From the NCBI GenBank assembly GCA_022836615.1, contig MU405211.1, forward strand, positions 496,001 to 560,000: a stretch of 64,000 nucleotides of DNA. Reading direction: 5' to 3'. Numbering within the stretch: the stretch's first letter is position 1; every line of letters begins with the position of its first letter. The notes below the pieces were generated by a model. It was not told where the DNA came from and searched no databases. It saw nothing but the letters and a program-made list of their open reading frames with translations. Source of the stretch: Annulohypoxylon bovei var. microspora (Eukaryota > Ascomycota > Sordariomycetes > Xylariales > Hypoxylaceae). Shown piece by piece: positions 35,372-46,465 of the stretch. Position numbers and translations under genes: made by a program.

Positions 35372-36841
35372 TTATCCCATGAGAGTGCAAGTCGGAAGTC
35401 GGTATTCTGTCGCGAGTTAGCTTGCTATTAAAAATGGTGGAAGATGAAACAAAAACGTGGATTAACTCACTTTCCAGGGTCCAGTAACGTCTCTTAACGC
35501 CTTGCCAATCTCCTTCGCCTTCTTTTTCGAGATCCTTCATGTCTACATCCAACTCTTGCCATTCAACATCCATACCCGCATCGCTGAGATGCATTTCGAC
35601 AACTTGCGTATAGACATCGTAACAGATCTTCCGATCAGCACCTAAACCATTGAAGAAGCCAAACCGGCCTTCCTCCTCGAGTAAACTGGGAACATATTCG
35701 GTGAAGAATAAGCGCAATTGGTTGTAATCCTCGCCAAACGTATCGAAGTAGATAGCATCGTATGTCTCACCCTGCTCTAGTAGCTTGGGTAGTACGTCTT
35801 GCCACTTTCCAGCGTGGACCTTGTAAGCACTACTGCTTGGACCGCTAGCTTCCCACTCCTTTCCGAATTTAGAGTCGGAGCTGTTAATGTGCTCTAGGAC
35901 AGCCGGATGCGCCTCGATGATGTGATGTTTCGAAGGTTTCGTCTCGGCGAACATAGAGTCAACGATACCCATGCCGAAACCAATGTTCAAGATCTTGCGT
36001 CCAGCTTCAAGGCCGGGCAATAGGGCGTCGACGGAGGCGCGCATGATGGATGTTTCCCAGGCCACTAATTGGAAAAGGGGTTAGCGAACAGGGGTGTTTA
36101 AGGGTTCGATTATCTCCAAGCATTAAGGGGTAAAGGAGAATGGATTGATATGTACGTACTCATTACGCCGTTCTGGGAGGAGTCAACTAGCTTGCCGTCG
36201 CTATACGTTAGGTTCGAACGCAGGTAATCTTCGCTGTTGACATTTGGCCCTTGAGCACGCTTCGATACGAAGACGTGTGCCTCCTCCTCCACCACACTTT
36301 CTTCCACACCTTCGGCTTTGGCTTCACCACTTTCTCCTTCTGCTCCTTCCTCGCCGTCGTCCTCTTTATTAGACCCATCTTCCTCCTCTTCTCCATCATC
36401 AGAGTCAAGTTCCTCATACCCATCCAGCAGCCCAAACAACAGCTCGGCACGCACGCCTGCCTCTACGCACAGCGCATACAGCCCCTTCAGCCCGAGCCGC
36501 GCGGCCACACACCCCGGCGTCTCGTCATTGTTGTCGAGCCCGTTCCAGATGCCGCCGCTCATGAACAGCTCGTGCACCACGGCCTTGGCGTGTTCTTCGA
36601 GGTCTGCCTCCTCGCCGCCTAGCGCCCCCTGGTTCGCCGGCGCGCAGGCCCGGACCGCGGCATGGAGGGGGCTCTCGCCGGTCGTGGGCTCTTGGACACG
36701 TGCGCTCTCTGGCACGTTGAGGAGGGGCTTGAGGCCGGTCAGGTCGTGGTGCCAGGCGTGGTAGAGGATTTGGGAGATCTGGGCAGGGCAGGAGCCGGGG
36801 ATCCGGATGTCGATGCTGTCGCTGGGGGGTTTGGAGGCCAT
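35372..36841 (-). CDS. RMT2: RMT2 protein arginine (delta-N) methyltransferase
   Basis: Type IV arginine methyltransferase that modifies the internal delta-nitrogen of arginine; known in yeast to act on ribosomal protein uL11. Model complement(join(35372..35406,35471..36064,36160..36841)), 436 aa. The N-terminal ankyrin-like part has GESPLHAAVRA and ETPGCVAARLGLKGLYALC, then a highly acidic linker (about 150-200). The catalytic part starts at NGVMMAWETSIM and holds the SAM-binding ILNIGFGMGIVD and HHIIEAHPAV and the AIYFDTFGEDY strand. The last exon of 35 bases supplies YRLPTCTLMG, the expected family end. The 3' ends of this gene and hexokinase are only 150 bases apart (convergent). Confidence 0.94.
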
Positions 36842-37735
36842 GGTGCTTAGGGTGCTTGTATAATACGAGAATAGGGAGTTAGGAGGTAGGAGGTAGGACA
36901 ACTTTGAAGCTCTCACCGTATACTCCTTATAGTGATGTAGCTTGTTAATGGTGGGGTAGCAACAAAAATTGAGGGTTCAGACAGCTACCATGGTAATTTG
37001 GTAGTGGGGTAGCGGAACCAATTCCACTTTTCACCGTGTGAAGATATTGCAGACTGTATTTCATCGACCTTTCCAGTTCCTACAGCGATTAAAGACGCTA
37101 AAAGGCCGCTAAGATTAAAGCCTGAGTCTGGACTGACACGTGCTTTTCAGGTTATGATTGATTGGCCAATGGCAGCTGAAAAGTCTTTACTGTGGAGGTA
37201 GTGCGGGTGGGGTTCTAACATAATGTACACATGTATTGGCATGTATCATGACGCGAGGCTGGTCGGGATTTTCTAAGCTTCATCCTATTATTGCTTTTGT
37301 TTCCTATTCAATTGATCGTGCAGTTTTTCACCTGCTGCGCATATGTACTACTACTACACTACTCTGTATTTTATTACGTACCACACCTCGTAAATAGTGC
37401 CGGATTAGTTTCAAGTTCCTGTTTCTCGCAATTTATTATTAATTGTTTCCCTTTATTTTTTATATTTTGGTTCAAACTGGTTGTAACTGTACGGGGCACG
37501 CGATATAACCAAAGTCGATTCTCTGCAGGCATTGGATGGTTAGGAAAACCCCCTCTCTTATCTATCAACTGTCACTCATTTCGTATGTTAACATTATGCT
37601 ACTAAGATTGAATCCTGCTCTTGTGTTTGTCTCTTCATGCTAATTATTGAAGACTTGAGAACAAGGAAGACATCTTGGATTTCGACTCGAAACGGCGATA
37701 ACAAGAATTGGCGCGCTTGCCCTGGGTTGGTAGTC
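36842..37735. other. divergent promoter region RMT2/VTC4
   Basis: About 890 bases between two opposite start codons. It contains one CACGTG (37137-37142) and pyrimidine-rich leader sequence close to VTC4. The 104-codon frame at 37291-37605 is F/L/C-rich and not credible as a gene. Confidence 0.6.
37137..37142. promoter_or_regulatory. CACGTG E-box, candidate Pho4/NUC-1 site
   Basis: A perfect palindromic CACGTG about 595 bases upstream of the VTC4 start. VTC genes in yeast are phosphate-starvation targets of Pho4, and the Neurospora orthologue NUC-1 binds the same core. It could also serve other bHLH factors or be chance. Confidence 0.4.
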
Positions 37736-40260
37736 ATGAAGTTCGGAGAACAGCTACGGTCTAGCATCATCCGCGAGTACCAATGGTACTATATCGACTA
37801 CGATGGACTCAAGACCGAGTTGAAGACCGCTTCGGGACCGCTCGTAGATGCTGATGATAACTCTTCAAGGAATAATAAGAAGGGCAAGGGCAAATCCAAT
37901 GGCCAGCAGCAGAAGAACAGATGGACCGAAGAAGACGAACAAAGATTCATCGCCAGGCTCTATGCGGAGCTTGACAAAGTTTATACCAAGACAAAAGTCA
38001 AGCAGTCGGAAATTCAACGTCGTATAGCCGTTAGCGAACGAGAGGTCAAGGAGGTTGTCACCAAGGTTACCGAGCGAGGTTTGACGGAGCAAGGTCCTTC
38101 CGAGGAGGAGTTTATACTGCTCGAAGAAGACCTTAGCGACATTATTGCCGATGTTCATGATCTTGCCAAATATGTCCAATTGAACTATACCGGCTTTTAC
38201 AAGATAATCAAGAAGCATGATGTTTGTGGCCATCTCAGAATATATACCAACATTTACATATATCATGTTGTACAAAATCTAACCGATATTACAGAAAATG
38301 ACCAATTGGCACCTCCGACCTTCGTTCGACACCGCGCTCAAGAACAAACCATTCTACAACGAAGATTTCGATGCCGAAGTTGTGAAGCTATCTAACATGT
38401 ACAACAATGTTAGGACACGAGGAAACCCCGTGAAGGGCGACAGCGCTGCCGGTGGTACCCAGGGTAGTTTCGTTCGCCAGACGACTAAATACTGGGTGCA
38501 CCCAGACAATGTCACCGAATTAAAACTTATCATCTTGAAGCATCTACCTGTGCTAGTATTTAATGCTAGCAAGGAATTTGAAATACAAGATTCTGCTATC
38601 TCTTCTATCTACTACGATAACCCTGAGAAATGGGATCTCTACGAAGGCCGATTGAAGAAGACCGAGGGAGCTGAAGCTATCCGTCTAAGGTGGTATGGTG
38701 GCATGCAAACTGACACTATCTTCGTGGAGCGTAAAACACACCGAGAAGATTGGACGGGAGAAAAGTCAGTCAAAGCTCGCTTTTCCGTGAAGGAGAAGAA
38801 TGTCAACGCATATTTGAGGGGCGACCTACTACCAACAGCTCTCTTCGAGAAGGCTCGGAAGGACGGTAAAAAATCTGAGAAGGCTATTGCCGAGGATGAG
38901 ACTCTAGCAAAAGAGGTCCAATACTCAGTCTTAAAGAACGGGTATAAGCCCGTTTGCAGATCATTCTACAACCGAACTGCGTTCCAGCTGCCAGCTGATG
39001 CTCGTGTTCGAATTTCCCTTGATACCGAGCTTACAATGGTTCGAGAGGATAACTTGGATGGTGTTAAGCGGACTGGCGACAATTGGAGACGAATGGACAT
39101 CGGTATTGATTATCCATTCTCACAATTGCCTCCTAAAGATGTTCTCCATTTTCCGTACGCGGTTTTGGAAGTAAAGCTCCAAACCCAGCACGGACAAGAA
39201 CCTCCGGAGTGGGTTCGTCAACTCATCTCGAGTCACCTTGTAGAAGCCGTTCCCAAATTCTCCAAGTTCATCCACGGCACTGCTTCCCTTTTCCCTAGTA
39301 GGATTAACCTGCTTCCTTATTGGATGCCGCAGATGGATGTGGACATCCGCAAACCGGCAACGCACAACTTTGGTATTCACCGCCCAACGCATTCGCATAC
39401 TAGTGGCACAACATCAGATGATGACGACGACGACGATGATGATATTGACTCTGATGCCGATGATGAGACTACCGACGCTGAATCTGCGGGTCATTCTGGC
39501 AATGGAAATGGCTTGTCGCGGGGTGCTCAGGCTCTCGTGATTGGAGATATCGAGGGGCAGACTGTCGAGGGCACAGCTACCAACCAAGATTACCCACTCT
39601 ATGACTCAGATGACGAAGTAGACGAGGAGGATGCGCTCGAGGAGGCACGGAGAGTGGGCGGATGGAAGTACTACTCAACCCTAGCTAAAAAGTATGGGAG
39701 CGCTGCCGGCCAAGGGGCATTAAATATCGTAACGAGCGTCATACCGCGTCCTCGCGCCACGACGGTGCCGCGTAGCAACCGGAACCTAATGTTCTTCGGC
39801 AACCAAGAGATCCAGACGAAGAAGTTCAAGGCCCCGAAGGGTAAGAGGATCTACGTGCCGGTTAGAGTCGAGCCTAAGGTCTACTTCGCGGCGGAGAGGA
39901 CTTATCTTAGCTGGGTACGTTTTTCTTCCTTTCTATTACGTATACTTCGTACCTATTTTCCTTACTAACCAGTATCTGTAGCTCGAATTCTCGATTTACA
40001 TCGGCACGATCGCCGTCACGTTGCTTAACTTCGGCACCCCGACCAAGATCTCACTATTGGTGTCTGGCCTGTTCACCCTCTTGGCTATCATGTCGCTCTG
40101 CTACTCGGTTGGCATCTACCTGTACCGAAGCAAGGGGATCCGCGAGCGCAGGGCCATCAAGTACTACGACAGGATGGGCCCGACTGTTCTGTGCAGCGCT
40201 CTCTTTGTGGGGGTCGTGCTGAACTTTGCGTTTGAGGGCAGAGATAGGGAGTTCTGGTAG
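37736..40260 (+). CDS. VTC4: VTC4 polyphosphate polymerase
   Basis: Catalytic subunit of the vacuolar transporter chaperone, which makes polyphosphate from ATP and moves it into the vacuole. Model join(37736..38221,38295..39914,39982..40260), 794 aa. Domains in order: SPX (1-165; MKFGEQLRSSIIREYQWYYI start, NYTGFYKIIKKHDK inositol-pyrophosphate site); triphosphate-tunnel polymerase (about 195-510; RQTTKYWVHPDNVTELKL, RLRWYGGMQTDTIFVERK, ARVRISLDTELTMVRED, AVLEVKLQTQ); an acidic Asp-rich linker (about 535-600); and a C-terminal DUF202 membrane domain starting at RVEPKVYFAAERTYLSW with three hydrophobic helices. The Lys/Arg/Glu tunnel residues look intact, so this is the active VTC4 type rather than VTC2/3. 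Confidence 0.96.
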
Positions 40261-40976
40261 ACGGGTACCTAGGTATTTATATCTACCGGTGTCTTGCTCT
40301 AGTTCCCTTGGATGACGAGATGGATGTTTAAAAGTATAACTGTAGAATGGTGTACAGAGCACATAAACGCGTGCGAAAATTTTTGAGCTAGTTAGTTTGT
40401 ATAAGAGCGACCGCGAGTGTATTTTGTCAGATGTCAGATGTCAGATGTAGCAAATGGCTGTACAAATAGCGAAGCTGAAAGCCAGATTTGGACATGAGTC
40501 CGACTGATGGATGGCTTGGGTTGGATAGGTGGGAAGGTGGTAGATAGTTAATGGATATTGTAAATTGCATTGAGGTGCGTGTTCCTCATTTGAGCAGTGT
40601 TGGCGAGTCTCATGGATTTTTCTGTGCTTCACTATGTGAGATAGCTATGATGGTTTCTTGTATCAACGCGATGGGGTTATGCAGGATAGGGGTCAAATCA
40701 ATATGGCAATAACTAAGTCTAACGTTAAATATTACAGAAATCATAATGGATAAGTTATTGATATATTCGTATGATATATTATCTATGTCGCGTCTCTACG
40801 TGCTATCGTGATATTTCCAAACACCAATACACGAAGTAGCTGGCCTAGTTCACTATTTCTCAAGCGAACCTTTCCCCTTTCCCTTTCCGCCTGTCTATCC
40901 TGTTCTCTTCTTTTTCAAGACTGCCTAGGTAACATAGGCTTTCAGAGACTTAGATAGACACACGAGGATCAAGGAC
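40261..40976. other. intergenic between VTC4 and the secreted protein gene
   Basis: About 715 bases between convergent 3' ends. No gene. A CAGATGT unit recurs in tandem at about 40430-40448. Confidence 0.55.
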
Positions 40977-41432
40977 TTAGAAACCCAAGGCGGCGTTGAA
41001 CGCATCGGCGGTCGTCGCGTCCTTGGTCCCCAGGGCCTCGGTGCTGGCCTGCGCGGCCTCGCACGCGGAGACGGCGGCGTCGTTGGCGTCGCACACGTTG
41101 GTCAGCTGGTCGCAGATGCGGTTCATGATGATGCTGCGGTGGGGCGTTAGCATATTCCTTCTCCTTTTACTTAGGTGTACGACGTACCTGGGGTTTAGAG
41201 CGTCCTGCTGGCCCTTGGCGACTAGGGCGTCGGTGGGCAGGAAGGTGCCCTCGTCGGCTTTGCGGCCGGGGCGTCCGAGCTCGAAGGACATCGTTGGCGT
41301 GCAATTGCCGAAGTCGGCTGCTGCGTCGGCGGCGGCGGCGGCGTTGTTCTTGTTGTTCTGGCGGCTCCCGAGGGTGGCTGCGGAGGCGGACGAGGCCGCG
41401 AAGAGGGCGAAGATGAGAGTCTTGGTCTGCAT
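40977..41432 (-). CDS. small secreted protein with four cysteines
   Basis: Model complement(join(40977..41133,41188..41432)), 133 aa. Residues 1-19 (MQTKTLIFALFAASSASAA) form a clear signal peptide. Then come LGSRQNN (a possible Kex2-like basic site), an Ala-rich linker, and a body with four Cys (NCTPT, RICDQL, NVCDAND, SACEAA) that could form two disulphides. The 54-base intron joins at ALNPSIIMNRICDQ. No catalytic motif. It resembles the common fungal class of small secreted or cell-wall proteins. Effector roles are possible but not shown. Confidence 0.85.
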   Translation of the reverse strand: MQTKTLIFALFAASSASAATLGSRQNNKNNAAAAADAAADFGNCTPTMSFELGRPGRKADEGTFLPTDALVAKGQQDALNPRYVVHLSKRRRNMLTPHRSIIMNRICDQLTNVCDANDAAVSACEAAQASTEALGTKDATTADAFNAALGF

Positions 41433-42426
41433 TTTGTTTATTGGTCGGATGAAATGAATGTTGTGTTGGGTATATGGTGTATCGTAATGAGCGATGAGAG
41501 AAGATATGTACAAGAGAACGGAAGAAGTTCGCAGAACTTTGTGGTTAAGTGAAACTTGAGATCAACTCGTAACGAAGGTAAGATGCGCAAGATGAGATAG
41601 GATGAGAATCATAGTAAACTTGGAAGCTGGTGGCGAGGTCCATTTATATACGCAGTAAGATCGCAGGCCGGGTTTGGGTTGAGATGAATGCCCCGGATCA
41701 AGATCCAGCTGTCGCGCGGCGCTTCGTCGCAACTCGCTGCTGATCATACACTGATCCTGGTCCAGACGGGACGAACACCCGACAAAAGACGATGCTCGGC
41801 TCATGGTAGATGTAAATAGCGTCAAGTCAACTCAGCCAAGAACCGGATCTTCGGTATAAAACCGAGATGTGTTTCAGAACGGCAATCCGACAACTTCGCA
41901 GGCATACCAACTCGAACTTAACGGAATCGGATATTGTAGACGACAAGTAAATATAGGCCTTGATTTCGGCGCCAAGCTGTCTCATTAGTCTGAGAACATT
42001 GTGTCGTCTCAAAGTTCACCGTGTATGTAGTCGCAGATCAACACCTCATTTTGAGGCTAAATCGTATCTTGAAGGTCGATGCATTAATTCGTCTGTCTGT
42101 TTTTGAAGCTGTTGTATTATGATGGGGAAGAGTTATCATCTTACATGTTATGATCTAGGTTTCGTGTGTGCTTGGTCGTGAAAGCATCTGGGCATCGATC
42201 ATATTCTGAATACGGCTACCTTTGTCGGAGCTAAGTTTGACTACTGAACCCAAGAAGTTCAGCATGATAAAGTTAGAGATGAGGTGGTTGGTCTCATTAT
42301 CTTGTCGCAGGACATTGCTTGGGTGTGGAGTGTATGTGCTCTGTTGAAGAATTGCCAACTTAGCGAAATGTTCTTGATTTATTAGCTAGACGGTGCTACA
42401 TGGCAACCTCAATGCCCTGAAAGAGC
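41433..42426. other. intergenic, no gene seen
   Basis: About 1 kb. It includes the promoter of the secreted-protein gene and the 3' flank of the protease gene. Several short minus-strand frames lack motifs. Confidence 0.55.
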
Positions 42427-45400
42427 CTACGACCGCCCTACCGGGGTAATTAATGGACCAGTTGTCCTCCTAATGGGAGCCGTAAATGATGCTGTTGAAC
42501 CGCTTGCATCTATGATACCGGAATTTCGCTGGTCTGAACCTGTACGAATAGCCTGGTTCTCTTCATCTCTAATTTCCTTCACTCTCGCTGTGCACTCCTT
42601 AACAACAAACTGAGGACTATTTCCCGGCTTCAGGATAGGCTCAACATCCACATACTTGGTCGTGGATCTTAAGCTGTTAAATAGTTGTCCCATACGTGCT
42701 GGTTTAGCGATGGTTTCCATCTTCCCGTAACCTAACTCATAACAGAACAAGATCATAGCGGCTGTCCCTGCTGCGAGCGCTGTCGCTGCCGAACTTCCAG
42801 TAATTGTCTTCCCGTCGTTCTCGAGTATGACCTCGCCGGGGAACAGATAGTGCACTCTGTCCGTGTCGACAATGTTAAGTGGATGGCCAGTTGCGTCAGC
42901 GGCGCCGACGATCCTTAGTTTGGTCGTGTCCGACCCCGCAGGATAAACCTCAACTTCTGAGTTGGCTAGTTGTCCCTTGTCTTGCGCCGCGCAGTACATA
43001 ATAATATTGCGGTTCGCCGCGGCCTTGATCTGGAATGCGAGAGCATCGATATCCGCCTCGTTAGAACGGTTGCGCTCTATATTCCACGACATACTGATTA
43101 TGTCGACATTTTCTCGAATAGCCCATTTGACCGCCTCGGCTGCGTCCTTCGCTGTGAATTGCGGATGCGGGAGGTCCGGGTCCTTCCAACCGTCAAGTTT
43201 GGCGACGTAGAGCTGGGCGAACGGACAGGCATGGCAGATGAGCTTGGCCATTTGCGTTCCGTGGCCCCTCGTGGAGGCATAAAACGGTTCAGAACTAGAC
43301 TTGGGCTCGTCGGGAGGCCAGCCATGGGCAATTCTCTGCCCTAGAAACTCGGTTTCGGGGTTGACACCATCGTCAATGATAGCAACCTTTGGCTTGCGTT
43401 GTGTGTAATTAACTCCAAGCTCCGTTCTAAGCTCTGCTGCAAAATCCCTAATATTATTCATCCATTGGTGACGACTATAATAGCTAATTGTTAGTATTTT
43501 CGACAGATATATGGTTAAAATCATTTCAACGTACTCTTGTGACCTAACGTCAAAACTATTTTCAATACGAAGATGAGGCCTTGCTTTCGGTGGCTTCTCA
43601 ATAGATTCTATAACCTTTATCTTCGACGCATCCAAACTATATATCGGTTGTCTTAAACGTTCTTTGAAATTGCGTACGTTCTCCTCGTTTCGTTTGTAAC
43701 TCTCCAACCCCTTTCTAGCATTTAGGTAGACTTGGTTTAACTTGCAGTTAAAGTTTAGCTTTCGTTGCGCTATAAAAATAGGGGTAATAGAGGGTATTAC
43801 CTTAGGTAAGCTTCTAAGTCCACTGCCATCAGACCAGGACCAGAGAACTAAAAAAATGAAATTTAGCGATGTGTTAAACCCCCAACCCTCAACTCCCAAC
43901 CCCCTAAGGTGTCACAGTGAGATCAACTTACCCGCATTACTTCCACTAGAGTGAAGCCATAAATGCACCACGTTAGGCGCCTTTTTACGGATAGTATAAA
44001 CGCTCATATCGGCTTTATTCCAATCGAGATAACGAACATCGAATCCGTCGAGACATGACTCTATAGTCTCATCGCTACAGTTCCGATCCGGATTATCTTT
44101 AACCACCAGTTTGACTATTTGCTTAACGTTTTTCTTTCTTAGCCATTTAAATGTAGCGCATAGAGCTTTCGAATCTTCTTCCCAAGTATCGAAATCCTCT
44201 AGTTCATCCTCGATTATTGAGCCAGTCCCTTGTATGAATGGCCTTGGCCGTATGTCGAGCTCGACGTAGGCAAGCATCTTACCAAACTCGAGGAACTCAT
44301 GGTCTTCTGGCGTGTGCTCTGACAGGCGGAGTTGAGGTCGAAAGACTGTACGAACTTTCGAGTCGGCGCTCCGGTTTCCGAAGAGACACTTGCAAGCTTT
44401 CTCGAAGTTTCCTTGGGCAAATGCCATCTCTCGAAGATATTCCTCGACCTTGGTCTTCTCTGCTAGCTTGTCGGTCCTTGGCAGACGCTGGTGAGATTTG
44501 GAGATTTTGGGGCCCGGTTTGGCGGGACGACTTTTGTTTTGCGAGGGATCAGGACTTTCTGATTTGGGATTTTTAACCTCTTCACCCCCCACAAAAACTT
44601 GTGCCTTGGTTCTGATAGTGATAGTGATTGTATCCTTCTCGGCCTTAGGGTTCTTTGGGGACCGTCCCTGACTTGCGCCTGTAGACTTTTGTTTAGCTAG
44701 GTCGAGAGTCGCCCGAACTTCCTGGCGGGTTGCCAAATGGTATACGTAAGGAGATTGCCCAAGGGCGTTGAGAGTCGCGAGAGTCTCTGCGTCTCTCTCG
44801 ACGAGGGCTTCGACAATCTTCCTTAGTTGAATGCCACCACTCTCGAGCTTCTTCTCGGCTTCACGACATCGTCGACATTTCGGGATCTTCTCCGGCGGGC
44901 ACGTTGCAGCCTCTGTGATATAGCGAGAATAATGGACAGCATCGTGTAAGGGGGTGTTTCCAGCACCTTCTCGCAATTTCTGACTTCGTTGTTGGCGAAA
45001 TGTCATAACATGAGCCTTGTCGATCAAGTATGGGACTATATCCAGGCTTTCTTTGATCGCAAGATGTAAGCAGGTTTCTCCACTCTCGTTCTGGAGCGAT
45101 ATGGCCTTGGCAGCGACAGTGGGAGCCGACTCGCACATTAGCTGTGCGAGTTTCTCTTCTTTTCGCTTAATCGCGACGTGTAGTGGAGTCTCGAGCGGCC
45201 CTTTCGTCTGATATGCTAGATCACCGGGCGACTCTTCTAGAGTTAGCTTAACGATGAAATGCATCGCATCGTGGCTCTCATGGAAGATTAGAATGCTGAG
45301 CACGATATAATGCAGCAACGTCGGCTCTTCTACATTCTTGTCGTCCTTGAGACATAAGCGCACACGAGCGCGATATCTCTCAAGAATTTCCGGGTCGTCA

Positions 45401-45705
45401 AATCTAGCCTCTTTGCTGACATCGGTAAGGAGCTTGGTCCGTTCGGATCTGATATCGATAGTACTTGATCCGCCTACAACGAAATCCGGCTCGCCGTCGT
45501 CAAGCTCATCATCGTCATCTTCATCTTCATCTTCGTCACTCTCAGTTTCGTCATCATCGTCGTCGTCTAGGTCATTCGTGTCGTCTTGTTCGGTTCCAGA
45601 AAAAGGAATAAAAATCCTACCTCCAGTATCTGCTGGATTGTCTGGGTTGTCTACCACAGTAAAGTCTTCCTGCGCAGACCTATTATGCGCGTCCTCGCTA
45701 TCCAT
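42427..45705 (-). CDS. ankyrin-repeat protein fused to subtilisin-like (S8) protease
   Basis: Model complement(join(42427..43483,43535..43740,43801..43847,43932..45705)), about 1027 aa. The N-terminus (1-75) is disordered with a long Asp/Glu run. Ankyrin-like repeats follow (about 125-330: ETPLHVAIKRKEEKLAQLM, ETCLHLAIKES, NTPLHDAVHYS). A Lys/Pro linker leads to a region common to fungal S8 proteins (about 440-690: FDVRYLDWNKADMSVYTI, NVVHLWLHSSGSNA). The C-terminal peptidase keeps a full triad: Asp in VAIIDDGVN (near 43373), His in RGHGTQM (near 43262) and Ser in TGSSAATALAAG (near 42791), in subtilase order and spacing. There is no signal peptide, so it is probably cytosolic. Two introns (60 and 51 bases) are multiples of three without stops, so retention would stay in frame. 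It is divergent from the STAND-like gene. Confidence 0.9.
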
Positions 45706-46465
45706 GGTTCTGCAAGTCGCTTTAAGTCTCAATTGACTGGCGGTTCAAACAGACCTCTTACATCGCAAATAAGTAAATATTTGCGTACGAAAAAACTGCG
45801 AATTGGCCTAAACGAACTTCTTCGGGGGGGACGACCTTGAGAGGAAAGCAGCGGCTGAAATTACTCATCCATCTCTACACCACCCTCTTTCATCCTACCT
45901 CTTGTTAAACTTAACCTTTCGCTGACACTATCTGACCAATTATGCATTAGGTAGTATACCAGACAGGGGTTATAGCGAGGATGTGCTGCAGATTGAGCAG
46001 GCCCCGAGACCTAAGCTGATCCAACCCCCTGCGAAATAGTTGGGGGCCGAAAGTGACTGTCCACTCTTACGTTATCGTCCGCCCGACGAGGTCTGGCTTA
46101 TGACTGCGATGGGCTGGATTAGAACCGCAAAGCAAATAGATTGCAGATTTCCACCCAGTCGCCATCTTGAGATAGTACAATTTTTATTCTAGCATCGTCG
46201 AGTATCAAGTGCCCTTTTCGATGGCCTGGATAACCTCAGAGGCATTCTTTTACTGAGAACTTAAACATAGAAGTTCTCTCTTTCTACTAGGTACCTACCT
46301 GCTTAGGCTTGTTTTCAGCCCCAAATCAAGCGCCCATTCTCTTACCATAGGGTAGCCACATGGATAAATTCCATTCCCAATCACCAGGAGTCTTTATGGA
46401 TTGTTCCTTTTGATACCGTACCATTAATCTAGTCAATTCATTTCATTAGACGAAAGATCGTGGGA
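45706..46465. other. 760-base divergent promoter between the two ankyrin genes
   Basis: Start codons of the ankyrin-protease gene (left, minus) and the STAND-like gene (right, plus) face away from each other across this spacer. No coding frame is supported. The geometry suggests possible co-regulation. Repeated GTAC/GGTACC-type words occur at about 46290-46305. Confidence 0.6.

Noticed and set aside
37291..37605. 104-codon frame upstream of VTC4
   Set aside because: Phe/Leu/Cys-rich translation of a pyrimidine-rich leader; probably 5' UTR or promoter.
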